From: an uncultured Bacillota bacterium
Lineage (GTDB): Bacteria > Bacillota > Clostridia > Christensenellales > UBA1242
Assembly (NCBI GenBank): GCA_947088415.1
Contig: CAMUGK010000008.1
Coordinates: 1-21,714 of the forward strand
Direction of reading: 5' to 3'
Length of the DNA stretch: 21,714 nt
The notes beneath the pieces were generated by a model. It saw only the letters and a list, made by a program, of their open reading frames with translations, was not told the origin of the DNA and made no database searches. Both the position numbers and the translations under genes were made by a program. This document shows, piece by piece, positions 20,312 through 21,714 of this stretch (position 1 is the stretch's first letter; every line of letters begins with the position of its first letter).

Positions 20312-21714
20312 ATGAAATATTATTTTCCTTCTTCAAATGGAATTAGTTGTTTTAATGGCAAAACCTTATCAACGGCAGTTATTGGTTTTGACGGAAATAA
20401 AAAGGTTAATTCTAAAAGAACTAAAAACAAAATTATATTCATTGATTTTCCTTTTTTAAGGGGAATTCAATATTTTTTGTTTGGTTTAATTGCTTTATTT
20501 ACAAATCTTAATATTTGTTATGATTTACTTGACTTTGAAAATAAAAAGTTAGAAAAAAGCATTTCGCAAAAGTTTTATATCAGTGCAAGATATTTTTTTA
20601 TGTTAATTTGCATTGCTTTATCTTTTCTTATTTGTTATCTTTTGCTTGGTTTACTTCCTAGTAAACTTTCTTTTGTTTTATTAAAAAATTCAACTAATTT
20701 TAGATTGCGTGCTTTTGTCATTGCTTTAATCAAAATTTTTATATTTTTCTTAATCTTATTAGCACTAAGAGTTATTCCATCACTACAGAGTTTTTATCGT
20801 TTTAATGGTGCAAGTTCACAAAATATCAACAAAAATAAGGAATATTTTAAACAAAATACCAAATTTTCATGGCATAGACCATTAAATTTTTTAAATTACT
20901 TTATTTTTACTTTATTGTTTTGTATTTTTGTGGTATCATTGGTTGCAATAAACATCAATTGGTGGGCGAACTTGCTTGTCAATTTAGGAATTTTGCTTGC
21001 AAGCATGGCAATTTGTTATGAAATTCTATTTTTGCTTGAAAAATATTCTAAAATCTCTAAAATTTGCATTATTACATCTTGGTTTATTAGTGCAAAGCCA
21101 TCTATTACGCAGGAGGAAATTGGGAAAGTGGCAGAACTTGAAAGTCAATTAGGAAAAAACAAAAATCTATCTGCTGTTAAAGACGGCATGATAGCACTTT
21201 CTGCTGTCTTGACTGAAATGCAAACTAAACTTGAAAGCAAGGGCAAATATGAAAAAAGTGATGTTGATTGGATTATTGCAACCATATTAAATAAAAATCG
21301 TGCAGAAATAAAACTTGTTCATTCTATTACAAACAAGCAATATCGTGAAATAATGAACGCAACCGAACGTCGTGCCAAGGGCGAGCCACTTTCAAGTATA
21401 TTCGGTTTTGTAGATTTTTATGGACTCAGGCTTGATGTCAATAAAAAGGTTTTATCGCCAAGGGTTGAAACCGAACAACTTGTTGAAGAAGCATTGAAAA
21501 TTATTCAAGCCAATAATTTTAAAGAAGTATGTGACCTTTGCACTGGCAGTGGGGCGATGGCAATTGCAATAGCTAAAAATAGCAAAGCTAGGGTAACCGC
21601 AATAGATATTTCGAAGCCAGCACTATCTCTAGCCGAGAATAATGCAAAAAAACACCAAGTAAAAATTGATTTTATTGAAAGTGATTTATTTAAAAACTTG
21701 AAAAAATCTCGAAA
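20312..21714 (+). CDS. prmC: Fusion of a degenerate DUF1385-like membrane domain to PrmC (3' end outside window)
   Basis: One frame is open from ATG 20312 to the window edge (467 codons, no stop). Residues 1-285 follow the DUF1385 layout: DFPFLRGI near 45-52, membrane segments near 52-67, 92-114, 135-156, 194-214 and 218-240, and YRFNGASSQ at 162-170 where DUF1385 has YHGAEHK. HRPLNF then stands in place of HPRCGTSF, and SAKPSITQEEIGKVAELE comes near 260. Residues 286-467 are PrmC, the SAM-dependent N5-glutamine methyltransferase of peptide release factors: an N-terminal helical domain, ERRAKGEPLSSIFGFVDFYG at 352-371, LSPRVETEQLVEEAL at 381-395, and the SAM motif LCTGSGAMAIAIA at 409-421. 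The catalytic NPPY would lie beyond the edge. No Shine-Dalgarno precedes the ATG; TAG 20294-20296 closes the frame upstream. prfA would be expected next. Confidence 0.85.
   Translation, partial: MKYYFPSSNGISCFNGKTLSTAVIGFDGNKKVNSKRTKNKIIFIDFPFLRGIQYFLFGLIALFTNLNICYDLLDFENKKLEKSISQKFYISARYFFMLICIALSFLICYLLLGLLPSKLSFVLLKNSTNFRLRAFVIALIKIFIFFLILLALRVIPSLQSFYRFNGASSQNINKNKEYFKQNTKFSWHRPLNFLNYFIFTLLFCIFVVSLVAININWWANLLVNLGILLASMAICYEILFLLEKYSKISKICIITSWFISAKPSITQEEIGKVAELESQLGKNKNLSAVKDGMIALSAVLTEMQTKLESKGKYEKSDVDWIIATILNKNRAEIKLVHSITNKQYREIMNATERRAKGEPLSSIFGFVDFYGLRLDVNKKVLSPRVETEQLVEEALKIIQANNFKEVCDLCTGSGAMAIAIAKNSKARVTAIDISKPALSLAENNAKKHQVKIDFIESDLFKNLKKSR

Overview
The window is chromosomal DNA from an AT-rich bacterium, most likely an uncultured member of the Bacillota (Clostridia-like). 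The evidence is gene order and gene identity. A minus-strand run mrnC-rlmB-(P-loop gene)-sigH matches the Bacillus/Clostridium order mrnC-rlmB-rae1-sigH. A plus-strand run has rpsF-ssb-(small ORF)-rpsR-rpmE. A DUF1385-like/PrmC gene lies after rpmE, as in many Clostridia. Shine-Dalgarno sequences are strong (AGGAGG-type), promoters are sigma-A-like, and the standard genetic code is used.

Layout. 1-306 is the 3' end of an unrecognised gene. 332-489 holds an initiator tRNA-fMet on the minus strand with its promoter and terminator. 597-1337 is a FabG-like short-chain dehydrogenase. 1368-2039 is a polytopic membrane protein. From 7959 down to 2110 on the minus strand come ychF, a patch of intergenic repeats, mrnC, rlmB, a P-loop gene broken at a run of nine G, sigH, an HD-domain gene and glnS. 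8087-12409 encodes a 1440-residue protein I do not recognise, with a seven-proline run, a hydrophobic hairpin, long helical regions and a Lys/Arg-rich tail. It is divergent from secA (12665-15400), with recognisable promoters for both. 15428-15928 is a small hypothetical gene.

16025-17945 is a translation/replication block: rpsF, ssb, a 64-residue ORF, rpsR and rpmE, with its own promoter. The gaps between its first genes carry a repeated structured element not explained by ordinary annotation. After rpmE there is a stack of terminators and then what looks like an accessory insert. It contains a 96-residue His-rich protein resembling orphan polymorphic-toxin C-terminal domains, a 398-residue DUF4417-like protein with a zinc ribbon resembling CPCC immunity domains, and a convergent small Cys-rich protein. 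The last gene (20312 to the edge) is one continuous ORF that fuses a degenerate DUF1385-like membrane domain to the release-factor methyltransferase PrmC.

The best candidates for something undescribed are the toxin/immunity-like pair at 18322-19821, the DUF1385-PrmC fusion, the giant proline-motif protein, and the repeated hairpin element of the rpsF-ssb region. No CRISPR array, transposase, rRNA or replication origin was seen. All family assignments come from reading motifs; no search was run.
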